A DNA stretch of 64,000 nucleotides from contig JAFKAC010000168.1 of NCBI GenBank assembly GCA_025766275.1, forward strand, positions 29,509-93,508. The letters run 5' to 3'. The notes under the pieces were generated by a model, which was not told the DNA's origin, ran no database searches, and saw nothing but the letters and a program-made list of their open reading frames with translations. Both the position numbers and the translations under genes were made by a program. The stretch comes from Lactarius indigo. Taxonomy: Eukaryota; Basidiomycota; Agaricomycetes; Russulales; Russulaceae. How positions within the stretch are numbered: position 1 is the stretch's first letter; each line of letters starts with the position of its first letter. This document shows positions 32,785 to 44,342 of the stretch, piece after piece.

Positions 32785-34559
32785 ACGGGCCTTCTCCCGA
32801 GAAATCTGGGCATCTATGTGCAATAAATACAGACCGATTGGACAGCCATGGGGGAAGGTGAAGCCGTGGTGTCACCAAGAGTACTGGCGGAGGGTCGAAG
32901 CTAAGTACCCTATCCTCCAACTCTGCGACTCTCACTACAAGGCCAACTCCATCCCAACAATCGACTACACCCACTGGTACCAGATGCGATACCCCGACAA
33001 TGAGACTCCCACTGATAGCGTTCGGAAACGCTCGCATACTGCAAGCCCCACAGTGGCCCGGAAATCACGCCGGATTGGTCGTAGCTCAGGTCCCAGGTCA
33101 CGCCAACAGATCGTTGATGACGACGAAGAGGAAGAGGACTTCAACTTCGACGAGGAAGAGGACGTTGACAAGATCATCGATGATCCCACCCCATCCGTTT
33201 CTTCTCCATCCCGCCCTCCAGTGCGACCCAAGGCACGCGCTGTCGCTCGGTGCACACGTAGCACGTCTGCAACATCGCCCTCCACTTCTCGACCCAATAC
33301 ACATGCTGGCACTCGGTGCACACATGGCGCGTCCCACATGTCGCCCTCCACTTCTCAATCCAATGCACGCTCTGGCACTCGGCGCACATGTGGCGCGTCT
33401 CCCACGTCGCCATCCACTTCTCGTCCGACCCTTGACTCACCAATCTCGACCATCGCCCCTTCCACCCAACCTGCACCACCCATTGTGCCTACGGCAACAG
33501 ACGGCGGCAACACACCCACCATGCATGAGGATCAGGGTCCCACAACGTCTGGTGCCCCCGAAGGTCTGCCAGGACCATCCAATACTCAACATGCTACTGC
33601 GACGACTGGTGGCCCTGACACAGAGGTGTCCATAGTACGTCCACTATCATCCCACTCGCATTCTACGGGACTAACAACATGCTTTGACGAAGATTATCCT
33701 GAACCCACTGTACGTCTCTGCGACCCCACACACCCGTTTTCGCTAACTTGATTCCCAGCGCCGACATCGTCCGGAAGACTCCTGCCCCAACTACCCCTCC
33801 AGTACCGCCGTTGGAAGACGCCAACATCCAAACCCAGGAAGGTACACCCTTTATGCTATCACAACAACAACAGTTACTGACCACACCCTGCTAGGACCTG
33901 CTCCCCGTCCCGACTCAGCCGGCACAAACGACGACGCACGGATGATGGACGCAACGGCAAGCACCCCTGACCAAGCTCCGGAAGGTGCACCGTCGACCGC
34001 CACCAATGGCGTCCCTGCAAAGCCCAGCCCCGAACGCGAGTCCACCAACACAACCGACGACGCGCCGACAACGGCGATGGACACAGTGACAAGTGCTCCA
34101 ACGCCTGGAGCAGCGTCATCTGGCGATGCCTCAGAGGCAACCAGCAAGACCGATAAGAGCGCCTTGAAGACCAAGACGAAGAAAGCGGGCATCATGTGCC
34201 CCGGAAAGAGCACAACTGCGAGGTACGTATCGGGATCATTTCGACCACTTGACCTAACACAGCCCCATAGGAACCTCTACGCAATCAACTTCCTCAAGGA
34301 CCATCAAGTGACACGCGATGAATTTGCGAAGATATGGAACGAGTTGGATGAAGATACCTGCATGGTAAGTCATCCATTTCTCACCTGACACGATCTAACC
34401 CAATTGTATCTACAGACATATACCCAGCGCGAACTTGAGGCGACGAAGAAGAAAACTGCTGGCTTGATGCTGGCTTGAAGACCTTGCTGGAGCCTCGGTC
34501 GAATTGGTAGCTTCTTGGTAGTGTAGAATGAATTCTTTTGTTGTGTATTGCAGTAGAAC

Positions 34560-34790
34560 GGACTCAGATCAATTGAACTCATTGTAATTCAATTCCGCGT
34601 TTGTGCATGGTTCAACAACATTCAGTAAGATTCAACGGATATCAATAAGATTCAACAGGCGAAATCAATCATTGTGCAATTGCATGCAACAAATATCAAT
34701 TATTTACAACACACAAATGAATCTGATCAGATATAGTCCGGAAAGTTGAATTCGATTGAATCAATTCAATCGAATTCATTCCTATCCTGT
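34560..34790. repeat. TTGAAT/ATTCAA cluster with a perfect 30-bp palindrome
   Basis: Many TTGAAT, ATTCAA and GATTCAAC motifs occur in both orientations. At 34748-34777 two 14-bp arms (GAATTCGATTGAAT and its complement) flank a CA spacer. This resembles subterminal repeats of a DNA transposon and echoes 7640-7830. Confidence 0.55.
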
Positions 34791-36125
34791 TTCGTTCATT
34801 GGGGTTTTGACTGGGTGTGATCGTTCAGCTCGAGCCAGAGTGTGAATAATTAAATGAAACTCCAGAACAAGGGGAGGAGTGAGTGGAGCGGCCTGAGCAA
34901 CTGAGAGTGACACGAGGAACTGAAGGCGGCGGGCGATAGCTAGTTGTCGAAGTCGATGAGTTGGATTTTGAATGGATTTGAGAGCTACGTCTCGGTAGCG
35001 GAAAGGGAAGGCGAAAGCGGCATGCACAGAAGACGAAGCTAGGCGAATGGCTTGATGACGAAGGTGGGCATTCGGTGATGATGACAGGCGTTTTAGCGGA
35101 AGTCGAAGGGCGGACGTGTTGCGGCGCAATGGAGAGACTTAGTGGCAGACTGGTAAAAGTAGAGGGGAAAGACAGTGATATTCCTGAGTCAGAGAGAACG
35201 TCTTAAATACATGTGGGCCAGTATACGATGCATTCTGAGACTAAGTCAAACGTATAGTGCGAGTAATGGTAGAGGGACAGAGGGGGAACAGAAGGGACGG
35301 TGAACGAGACGATGAACAGAAGGTGGCATAGGTACGAGCCAGCAAAGGAATATGGGCGTGACCATGAGGAGAGCGCCCTTCAGAATCTAAGTAAAAGGAA
35401 GCGAGTATAGGAGACAACAGACAATAAGAAGATCAGAACGCTATGATGCACGACAATGGGAATCCTTCTCCGACTCCAACAGCGGTGCAGAGGCTCGCGT
35501 GATCTTCATCGGCGTCTTGTGGGTAGGAGAACTGACCGGGTGGATCGGTGAGAGACAAAGGGGCGGAGACATAGGTTAGTGGAGTGATGGAGAGAGGTTT
35601 GACAGGTTGAAAGAAAGCCTCTGCGATCGATGCAGAGGCAGCCGACAGGACGAAAGGAGGGCTCGGGCAGGGCGTCCGAGGCATGTCATCTGGTGGCATT
35701 TCACTGGTGTCTGGGGTCAGACAGGACAGCAGCGACTACAAGAGGCGAACGGGAAGGACAATGAGTGAGACAAGAAACGACGAGAATAGGGACTAAGACG
35801 ATGCGGCAAGACTTGGACTATGACTGGGTATTAGCGTATGAGAAGGGGAATGAGGGAATGATGAGAACAAGGCAGGAGGGAGCGGAGACCGAAAATGTGA
35901 ACGGCAACGAGTTGACTTGAAATTGGGTGGCTGCAGTGGCTGAAGGATTCGGTAACCAAGTATGGCCGAAACTAGGCGATTTTGGGCCCAGAGCCCGAGG
36001 TATCCTTACAGCGCAAGGGTCACTTATCAACATAGCCGTATGAAGTGATAGAAGAGTAGACTCTACAATCAAATAGGCTCAGTTGAGCAGGGGGTGAAGT
36101 GCAAAGATCCTATTAAGGAGTGTTC
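34791..36125. other. Unassigned stretch with an LTR-tail match
   Basis: Purine-rich on the plus strand, with low-complexity minus-strand frames (near 34782-35129 and 35433-35699) that I do not trust. At 36010-36034 the sequence GCGCAAGGGTCACTTATCAACA followed by TAG matches the end of LTR family A exactly, but the sequence before it does not. A related LTR may end here, possibly starting at TGATGCACG (35444). Confidence 0.35.
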
Positions 36126-37185
36126 TCATATGTCTTCCTCCATAACCAAGACATGCCCCAAATAGGCATTCCCAGCTTCTACCCAATGCGATAGCCATAA
36201 TGTGAAACACCATAGCCTGCAATGGCTCAGTTGGTTGTCACAGGACGATGTGATCAGGCCACACCTTATGGTCCCACCGAAATCAACGCTGGATGATTCT
36301 AGTGATGAATTTATGGGCGTTGTACCCATCTCACAGGTCACTTGAGGTGGGGGTATACTGCTGTGGGTCTCTTCCAGGGGCAGTGGTGGGGGAGATGGTG
36401 ATGGTGACAGTACTGATGATGGCGACAGTGATGATGGCGGCAGCAATGGCAAAGGCAATGTCAATGGCGATGGCGGCGGCGATGAGAAACCCTGAGAAAG
36501 TGGGCTGGTGTTCAATATGGATTCTTCGGTATGTGCCCATGATGGGCTCAGTTCCATCAATGGTTGCATAAGAGGAATATCACTAGCGGGGGGTGTGTCC
36601 AGAAGTTGCTGAGACCTCATTCTCTTCATTAAGTGTTCTGAAAAATGGGGGAGACACCCTGTATTTGCACCAAGAGTATACCAAATAAACATCTCACTAC
36701 CATGTGGTTTCGCTCAGACCATTTCCTTACTGGGTAGCCCATGGTCGGCTTCACTCTCCCTCTCATATAAATTTGCAAGGACACGCTCCATAGCTTTCAA
36801 TGTGTGGTTGATTTTCTTCACATTGGCAGAGTTGACATCCTCTGAATCTTTGATGGCTTGACTCAATTTTTCTGCTGATGCTTCATAGTGGAGGGAATGC
36901 CTCTGGAGTCTGTCAATGTCTTCTCAAAGCTTCATAACCACTATTCCTTATTATAGGTTGGTCATCTTCTGTAGGAGTGAAACACGCACAAGGGGATGAT
37001 TGGATCTGATTATTCACAAACTCTTCTATTACATCTGTCTTGCGGCTCTCAGGAAGCTCGTGCCAGTGGCCTGCTGAAAAAATAGTGTCACTAGTCTTGG
37101 AAGCCATCTCTCTCGTCAGAACAACTAAGTGATGCCTGCGCAAGCTACAAAGCACATGTATGAGATTGAGCAAAGTGAGATCCAA
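36126..37185 (-). pseudogene. Hypothetical coiled-coil protein
   Basis: ATG 37115 within an open frame gives MASKTSDTIFSAGHWHELPE and ends at a stop near 36913. A one-base shift there continues as DRLQRHSLHYEASAEKLSQA, a helix-rich heptad segment, to LPSKEMV and a stop near 36715. A third frame (36692-36126) reads LMKRMRSQQLL then Ser/Pro-rich low complexity. Whether the pieces are exons of one gene is uncertain. No known domain. Confidence 0.35.
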
Positions 37186-38762
37186 GGAAACAGGCCCCTA
37201 CCGATGTGAATGGGATGTGGAGGTCGAAGTTGAAAATAAGACTGGTAGACGCTGTACGTGTTGCGTCTTGTGAGCTCGCACAGAATCAACTCTGCAGGAG
37301 AGGAGAGCAGAGGAAGAGTAGGGCCACTAGAAGGGGAGAAGCCTGAGTCTGAAGTGTTCGCACTACGAATGCCAATATAAGTATGAACGTGCTGAGGCAG
37401 TTGACAAGGGGCGAGAGTGTGAGAACACGAACACGAGTGAGAGAGGGAGAGAAAGATAACAAGACAGGAAAATGATTCCAACTTGAAAGCCCCCGAGTGC
37501 CCTTTGAGTAGGTCTGAGCTTGAGTATCCCCAAGGCATGGACTAGGTAAGGATAAAGCAGTAAGGTAAGAAGGGGGGGACTGGGTGGCATAGGGAGAGTT
37601 GCACAAGATGAGACACAAGGATGATCAGAATGCAGATGAGATGAAACAGAAGACAGAAATGAGGCAGTGGCGAAGCGAGGGAGACAGGGTCAGATCTATG
37701 CATGTAGGCATCATGGTGTGGTGAGGGCCAGCATCGTGGCTGATGTCAGGGCACACACTAAAATTACAAAAGATTAGGAAAATTGAGAAAGGAAAGGAGT
37801 CGCGCCCATACAGAGACAAGGAGAAATGATGCCTGAGGCGTTCAATGGGTGACAGAATGAAAGAGACAGCCAACAAGAAAAGAGAGGGATCAGCAGACAA
37901 GGGCAGCTTGTGGTGTGGCCTGTCACTTTGAGTAGGCTAGGAACCATTGTTGGTGTGATTGAGGTGAGGGTGAGTGAGCAAAGGAAAGAGCGGTGAGACG
38001 ATAAGGTCATGTAGCTGTCCAATGGGTGCCATGCCAGTCCAAGAAAATGTCAACTTGATTTGCCGATGACACGATCCTGGGCTCTGTGGAATAGCCACCT
38101 ATGCAGTGCAGAGGTTTTTTTTTGTGCCACCCCATGCAAACACCCCATTCCCATGATGGGAACAATTAGATCTGAGGCTAGATCATCATCACAAAAAAGT
38201 TTTTGTTTTGCTCATGCATTGTGCGCCACCCACTGGCATGGCCATGGGATATATAGTGATTGTGCGCTTAATTTTCTGTGAGCCCTTGCTCGCTTCAGTG
38301 GGTCCTGTAACCTCGAGGCAGCCTGTTCCAACCAACTACATGCATCCTCAGAAGCCCCATACTTTCACAAATGTTACCCCTATACAACCTGGAAGGATAA
38401 CTGTGGTCGATCTCGGTGATACCAGTTGCACATTAGGCCCCTCTGTTGTATCTACCTGGCCTCAGCAGCTGGGTGAAGACCAGTCCTGTCTGCCGTTCAC
38501 TTGTGATTCTGTACCTGGCCCTATGATTAACCTCATAAAAGTAACCCATGACTCAAGTAATTGGAATGATTGGGCCTGAATTGAGTCAGAGAGAATACTC
38601 AGGTCACAAAGACAAAGGGGCTATGAACCTGGCTACTGCTGCAGGGGTATCCACCTTCCCCAGTCTCGACACTTCTGTCCCCAACCCAGAAACGAAGGGT
38701 TCCCCTGTTGATATCCAGAGTGATCTCACAAGTCTTCTTTTGATCCCAGCTCTGGGAAACTA
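37186..38762. other. Low-complexity region with possible upstream exons
   Basis: Minus-strand frames around 37125-37618 and 37625-38022 are Ser/Leu-rich and reflect purine-rich DNA. On the plus strand 38280-38579 has a frame of ordinary composition (TYMHPQKPHTFTN-like, CTLGPSVVSTWPQQ). This could be an upstream exon of the gene at 38763. Confidence 0.25.
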
Positions 38763-39238
38763 TTGACAACTTCACAGGGAATCAAGCTCCCTCACCAGTC
38801 CGTGGCCATTAAGCACGCTGGCATCTCCACCCGATGGTACATTACGCTGAACTTGGGTGCAATAGAGAGGCCACCTATTCTGCACACGACAACTGATCTG
38901 GAAGTAGGGGATCTGTTTATCAACAAGTATTCCTTGATGTCATTGAAAAAAGACGTCCTGCAAATATGGTTGCTTCTACCTGCTGCTGGAAGAGAAGGAT
39001 TTCAGTGGAGTCAGGTATGCTATGTTTGTGTTAGTGACTGTGTAACAAGGACTCGGAATCACTATATCATGTTCAGATTTCAGGTGGCGAAACAGTGCAC
39101 CCAAAGCTCCCAGACTTCATTCTGTCCTTTCAGCCATCTGATTTGAGTTCCCTGTCTTGGGTGCGGTGCATAACAGAACACTGTTGTCGTGAAAGACCAC
39201 AGGTGTTGGCCCCTGGAGAAGGGACTTTCATTGAGTAA
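38763..39238 (+). CDS. Hypothetical protein (partial), two exons
   Basis: Exon 38763-39014 (SVAIKHAGISTRWYITLNLG.., DVLQIWLLLPAAGREGFQWS) ends in phase at GTATGC. A 62-nt intron (39015-39076, ending TTCAG) leads to exon 39077-39238 (ISGGETVHPKLPDFILSF.., WVRCITEHCCRERPQVLAPG), ending TAA 39236-39238. The reading phase is kept and no stops occur. There is no ATG at the 5' edge, so at least one earlier exon is missing from this call. I do not recognise the family. Confidence 0.5.
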
Positions 39239-39700
39239 ATAATTCTAGCGACAAATACCAATGAATAGCAGACAGTAGTACCTCCTCTTTGTTTCTCCTT
39301 CGTCTGGACCTGTTGATCAAATGTCAGTCAAATCCCGAGACCACTCCACTATCCCTTAGTCTATGCGGCATATGCCCAGAACCGATTGATGCCTATGCAA
39401 TCACCTGAGCAGGAGAACTGTGTAGTAAATGAAGGCAAATAACAGCTAGTGTGATATCTGTGTGGCTGTCAGCACTCCCATGAGCATGGAAGATGCCCTA
39501 GATTATCTGTAAGCAATTAGTACCCACAGCGCACATCACAAAGGAAGTCTTCGACCTGCCTGTGCCGCAGCCACCCCCAGATGGCGTGCCCTGGCTACTG
39601 CTCAAGCAGAGATGTTGGTAATCCTATTTCAAGTTGGAGACTGAGGCACATACGAAAAAGGGTTGTGGGATCAGGATGAGTGCAGATTCCAAAAGTAATG
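39239..39700. other. Gap between convergent hypothetical genes
   Basis: No clear coding frame on either strand, although the last exon of the minus-strand gene to the right may extend into it (a frame with FITFGICTHPDPTTLFRMCL near 39590-39720). Confidence 0.25.
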
Positions 39701-39719
39701 AAGTTACGATTATGTGCTA

Positions 39720-40570
39720 CAATTGAACAGAGCAAATGTCGAGGTGAGTACATCTATCTCTGCAAAGGCAATATCCTCGTCATCCCACTGGCATGCCGCT
39801 AGCTCTAAAAAATGACATCCCAGGGCACTCTCAACTTTTGCATCCACAGAGGCGCCGGCTGCTCAATACCCTTGAGCACTCCCATAGGCTTACCAAATAT
39901 GAGAACTTCTCCATCGCACTTATGTTTGTAAATTGGACACAGTACTGGAGGCCAAAAGGAGAAATATCCCAAACCAAAGCATCCTGAAGAAATATGAGCG
40001 TCCACAACATAGAGACCACGGAAGTAGGCCCAACTCACCTCTTTGCACTTTTGCATTGTTCAGTTCTCCATCAAACAAACTGTCAGGAGTGCTTCATTGT
40101 CTGGACCACCACTGATAAACATATTGTCTAATGCGAAAAAATATCAAAAATCATTAGAAAGTCACTGAGCATTTAGCCAACTCACATGTATGTTCGCTAG
40201 TTTGGAATACCAGAAGCTTAGCATTGGACATGTCTATATCGAGGTCAAGAAGAGGCCCTTGGGGTGGGGCAAAAAAGGTGTTGACATCAATGTGGATGAA
40301 AACACCAACAATTGCAGGATATAGCCTGGAAAGTCCCATCAGCATCTCTTTGGACTCCCTGCAGAACAGCATACTCTATCTGGGGCATGGTTCAAATGTA
40401 TGATGTTGTATTGTTCGTGCACCTATTTTATGGCCACCCATCATTGTCTTTATAAATGCCACCATGCTTAACAAAGAGCATGAGAGCAGAAAAACGAGAA
40501 GGGAAATAACACTCTGAAGGAGTTGGGCTAACAAATCTCTCAGAGAAGCAATGAAGGGAGGTTCAGGCAT
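39720..40570 (-). pseudogene. Multi-exon hypothetical gene, faint Argonaute-linker resemblance
   Basis: Four clean fungal introns can be drawn on the minus strand, with donors GTGAGT, GTGAGT and GTAAGC and acceptors TTAG, TTCAG and GAGCAG. The first exon (to about 40190) has KIGARTIQHHTFEPCPR, an in-frame TAG near 40373, then ESKEMLMGLSRLYPAIVGVF and IHIDVNTFFAPPQGPLLDL. The pattern of a hydrophobic strand, IDV, aromatic, then GPLLDL resembles the region before PAZ in fungal Argonautes. Later exons (FISGGPDNEALLTV; DALVWDISPFGLQYCVQFTN; VDAKVESALGCHFLELAACQ) do not confirm it. At least two stops suggest a pseudogene. Confidence 0.3.
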
Positions 40571-41465
40571 GAGTCACATGACGCTCCGACCAGGCCGATG
40601 GAAGTGGTGCCTGGAGACAAGAAAGTGAGGTCGAGACAACAATGAGGTCATGAGTGCCAGCGTGTCGTTGGTCATCAGTGTGTAGGTCGTGAGTTTGGTA
40701 CGAGGAGGAGAGGAAGAGGGTGGGAGAGACGTGAGACATGAATGTGCATAAAGGTGAAGGTGACTGAGATGAGACGGAGAAGCAAGTGAGATAAGAGAAC
40801 AAAGGTAAGCGAGACAGGAGAGAGCTCACCAGAAGGGAGGGCCATAAAATAAGGCTTAGTATCAGCCGATGGTCCTGCATCGGGGATGACGACAGCCTTG
40901 CACTATTTATCACAAAAGGATCAGAATCAAAATAACAAAATCATCATGATAAGGGATGGAGAGACATTGCAATCGAACAGTGGAGCGGGTGTTAAGGGAC
41001 CAGGAAACAAAAGTTGTGTCTGGGCTTGGCAAGTACAATGGGCACAGAGTGACAACAGTGACAGCAGAAGATCGCAGCATGGTCTGTGAACTGGTGGCCA
41101 TCGAGCCCCACTAGGGGATGAGGCGTGTAACGGGTGAGAGTCACAGACAAGGCGATGGCAGTGACCTGGCCGAAACTGCAGTGAAATGACTAGCGTGATG
41201 CGATTAGTAGTACCATACACTGGTGTGACGCATGTTATCTTTGTGGGCCCATCCCAGCCCAAAAGCCTGCCATTGGGCTCGAACAATCTAAGTATTGATC
41301 TAAGTACTCATCTACACCCAATTTTGGAGTCCCATGCTGCCAAAAATATGTCTCTGCAGAAGTCATGGCTGTGCAAATGCAGAACGTGAAAGCACAGTTA
41401 CTGGCCAAATTCTCAAGGGCAGATATCTCAGTGATATGGAGTACCATTCACACCAGTGACAGGAA
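40571..41465. other. Unassigned stretch
   Basis: Purine-rich plus strand around 40610-40850; the minus-strand Ser/Leu-rich frame there is a composition artefact. Nothing recognised. Confidence 0.3.
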
Positions 41466-42254
41466 ATGGCTTCAAAGCAATCTGGCTCTGGAACTTCGCC
41501 CTCTTCCCCATCATTCTCCCTAACATCCACCATGCATGAATCAGCCCTTAGTCGCACAGCTAGTACTCCAGTACCACCTCTGCCGGAGGCTGACCTTCAT
41601 CAGTCACCTTCCACTAATGTACTTGGGTATCCATCTGAGTCTCTACAGACATGACCATGACCACAGCAGCCTTTGGAGCCCTTAGAAGGACACTGGGGTC
41701 CAAGCAAGTCCATTGATGGGCACCCCCTCCCCACCTGTTCTGTTACTAACTTACGAGGTATGCAAAGCCCCATTGAAGGCAATTGCTTGGCAGGCCCCAC
41801 AAACCAAAGGGATGAGCAGGCAGTCGCGCAGGAAAATCCCATCATGAAATTAATAATAGACTGCCACTTTGACTTTTACTTGTGGCAGCACACCAACATC
41901 TCATGTGATGGGCTAGTCTTCAAGACAGAGCCCTCATCTCATCCACCACTGCTCAGGGTGGACATACTTTCCAACATGCAATTCATCGAGTACAAGGAGA
42001 TGATGCTCAGCCTACTGGATAGAATAGCTAAGATAAACACCTGGGCCAATGAAGACTGCAATACTGCAAAGCAGAACATATATTCTAGCATCGAGGATGA
42101 AATACATCGTCTACAGGGGTTGAAGCTGCATGCATGGAAGGTTCAAGTGAAATCCACAGAAATCACTTTGCCAGAGCCAACATCCGGTCCTTTCAGAGAG
42201 ATTGACACAGGTACGCAATCAGTTTCCATTCTGACGAACACACCAGTCACCTAA
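41466..42254 (+). CDS. Hypothetical protein(s), unknown function
   Basis: A Ser/Pro-rich 62-codon frame from ATG 41466 ends at 41654. A second frame from about 41673 runs 193 codons to 42254, with a helix-rich middle (MQFIEYKEMMLSLLDRIAKI, NIYSSIEDEIHRLQGLKLHA). They may be exons of one gene. A possible donor, GTACGC, lies at 42213. The downstream part may have been displaced by the LTR at 42358. No family recognised. Confidence 0.35.
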
Positions 42255-42357
42255 CGACACACGGGTGGTATAAAGGGCTGTATTTCATGTTAATAGACGA
42301 TGAAATGAATGTAGCGGTATGACTTATCGCTTACAACTAGACCAAGGGGAGTGTTAG

Positions 42358-43009
42358 TGAACTGAACTGGTAACACACTCAAGCCTAGCGCGGAGACAAG
42401 TCACATGCCGAACATACAGTCACTGCGGAGAATATGCACACGTGAGATCTTTATACAAGATCAAAGGCAAGGTGATCGCGCAGTGGCACGCTGAGTGGAG
42501 AACCAAGAGGACAAGTTAACATTGGAGAAGGGTAAGGGAGTACAGTGGAATACGCACCTGAGTGGAGAACCAAGAGGACAAGTTGGTTCCACTCAGGACG
42601 TTACATGAGGGTTTATATACTATGCTGTGGCTGAGTTCGAATTACTACAGAACCTTGTTACTAAAGGTATGTGTAATAGTAATGAGTCAGACGCTGACGC
42701 GTCATGTCTAATGATAGCATTATCTATTGTGCTGACTGATGCACAGTCATTAATGCTGACAGAACAAATGACGTGTCCTTATCTATGAGTCATAACCCTA
42801 TGACAATGTAGTCTAGAACTATCTAGAACCTTCCCTGCTTATTGTCCAATGAGAAACTACTGTACTAATGAGGAAAGTGACCTAAAGGGGTAACATCTAA
42901 TAAGGAAGTTACTCTCCCAGGGTCACGTGCTTGTGGGTGCACATGTTGGCATCACGTGACTAACCATCTTATCATATCTAATGATAAGGACTTGGATGTT
43001 TGACACAAC
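42358..43009 (-). mobile_element. Probable solo LTR, about 652 bp
   Basis: Starts TGAACTGAAC and ends TTTGACACAAC, flanked by GTTAG at 42353-42357 and 43010-43014. A TATATAAACC box on the complement near 42612 suggests minus orientation. The right end lacks the usual terminal CA, so the exact ends are tentative. Internal 27-bp duplication: GAGTGGAGAACCAAGAGGAC near 42493 and 42553. Confidence 0.55.
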
Positions 43010-43080
43010 GTTAGAGACTCATATTTCCACCAAATAAATCCGTAAAAATACGGGAAAATAAGGCAAAAAATAGAGCATCT

Positions 43081-43920
43081 GTGACAATGAATTCCATCAT
43101 CCTTGCTATACATGTAATGGTCGCTATAATGCTCGTCATCTCTGGCATTTCAGAAAATGCATGTGGCTTCCTCTTGAAAGGATTGTCTCTGGTCGCCGAG
43201 CTGTGCCTGTCTCAAGCAGGCCCATTGATGCCACAATCAGATCATCTACTGCGTTCCATTGGGGTTGATACCCGCCGTGTTATCAAGGCACTACAATTAA
43301 CTCCCAATGCTCATTCATACGTGTGTTGTCCAAAGTGTTTTGCCTGCTATCCCCAGACATCCGATACCTCATATCCTGCTACATGCACCTCCAAAAAGAC
43401 CCCATCCAGTGATGAATGTGGCTGTCGACGTTGCAAGTCTTGGATAATCAGAGGCGTTGAACACACCGCCCCTGTGTGGTGCTTTGTCTATCACGATTTC
43501 AAAGAATGGCTTGGCGAAATGCTCTGTTGTCCTGGAGTAGAAGATCTCCTCGACTGCAATGTATCTCCACAAAAGGATGGAATCATGTGTGACATCTGGG
43601 ACGGCCCAGAGCTACATGCATTGCTAGGCGCCGATGGCAAGACATTTATTTGCTGCAATGGCTCTGAGGGAAGGTACATCTTCAGCTTTTGTATGGACGG
43701 ATTCAACCCATTCCAGCTCAAGCAAGCAGGAAAGAAAGCCTCCGTTGTTGCGATGTATATGATATGTTTGAACCTTCCCCCTGAAGAATGATACAAGATC
43801 GAAAACATGTTTCTTGTCGGTATTATCCCTGGCCCCCATGAACCAAAGAAGGAAGAAATCAACCACTTGCTATCACCCCTTGTTGACGACTTACTCAATT
43901 CATATTACTATGGTATTTGG
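43081..43920 (+). pseudogene. Tnp2-family transposase, copy C, 5' part
   Basis: An open frame from 43081 to TGA 43789-43791 reads on to 43920. It has the N-terminal Cys-rich region (YVCCPKCFACYP, CGCRRCKSWI), VYHDFKEWLGEMLCCPGVED, and the catalytic motif SFCMDGFNPFQLKQAGKKAS. Then come LNLPPEE, TGA where Arg is usual, and YKIENMFLVGIIPGPHEPKK. It is cut at ..NSYYYGIW by the hAT element starting at 43921. The continuation is at 57894-59986, but a few hundred residues, including the knuckle region, are missing between the halves. Confidence 0.85.
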
Positions 43921-44342
43921 TAGTGTTGCCGTGGCTCGGCTCAAATCGGCTGAGCCAGCCAAGCTGAGCTGTTTTGAGCCAAGCCAAGCTGACACATCGG
44001 CTCAGGACCAAAATTGGCTCAGCTCGGCTTGTGAGCTGGCTGAGCTGGGCTGAGCCAGGCTCAATTAGGAATGACCAGATTAGGCAGGGCTCGCCCGGCT
44101 TGTGAGTACGCGTGAGCGGGCGAGAATGGATTCTGCCTGGCTGAGCCAGGAACGAGCTGGCCAAAAACGGAATATATTTGCTCAACGTGCGTGTCCAGTG
44201 TCTGCTGGGGCTCTCAGAAGAAAAGTGGGTAAGTCCTCTTTTTGGCGTCTCCTCAGATGACCTTGCGCAAACTCTGACAAAAATAAAATAAAACATGTGT
44301 ATTGCTGTAGACTACATAGTATAGAGAATACTTTTTTTTTTT

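Larger units (their letters stand above)
30281..34478 (+). pseudogene. Agaricomycete-type hypothetical gene, interrupted by a DNA element
   Basis: A spliced gene can be followed. Exon 1 has two copies of a STxYHTREAPRSLD repeat and an in-frame TGA at 30584. Introns lie at 30629-30674 and 30794-30845. Exon 2 carries DLFGAQNPVYMHLYMENIKL. Exon 3 carries PPAANVDEIDEPPSNMDPAD and INYWFKHQRRAEFNRR. After the 1,663-bp insertion (31122-32784) the same domain resumes (IRAFSREIWASMCNKYRPIG, HQEYWRRVEAKYPILQLC). A long Ser/Thr/Pro-rich tail follows, then KSTTAR (intron 34223-34270) NLYAINFLKDHQVTRDEFAK (intron 34365-34415) and the end at TGA 34476-34478. From memory the family is widespread in agaricomycetes and of unknown function. 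One intron phase near 33710-33758 does not fit, so a small indel is likely. The final helix-rich segment is weakly HMG-like. Confidence 0.65.

Noticed and set aside
34782..35129. 115-codon minus-strand ORF with a mitochondrial-like N-terminus
   Set aside because: Lies over purine-rich DNA with similar frames on all sides; no splice or family support.
42353..43014. Treating 42358-43009 as certain solo LTR
   Set aside because: Kept only as probable: the right end lacks the terminal CA and no second copy of this LTR is in the window.
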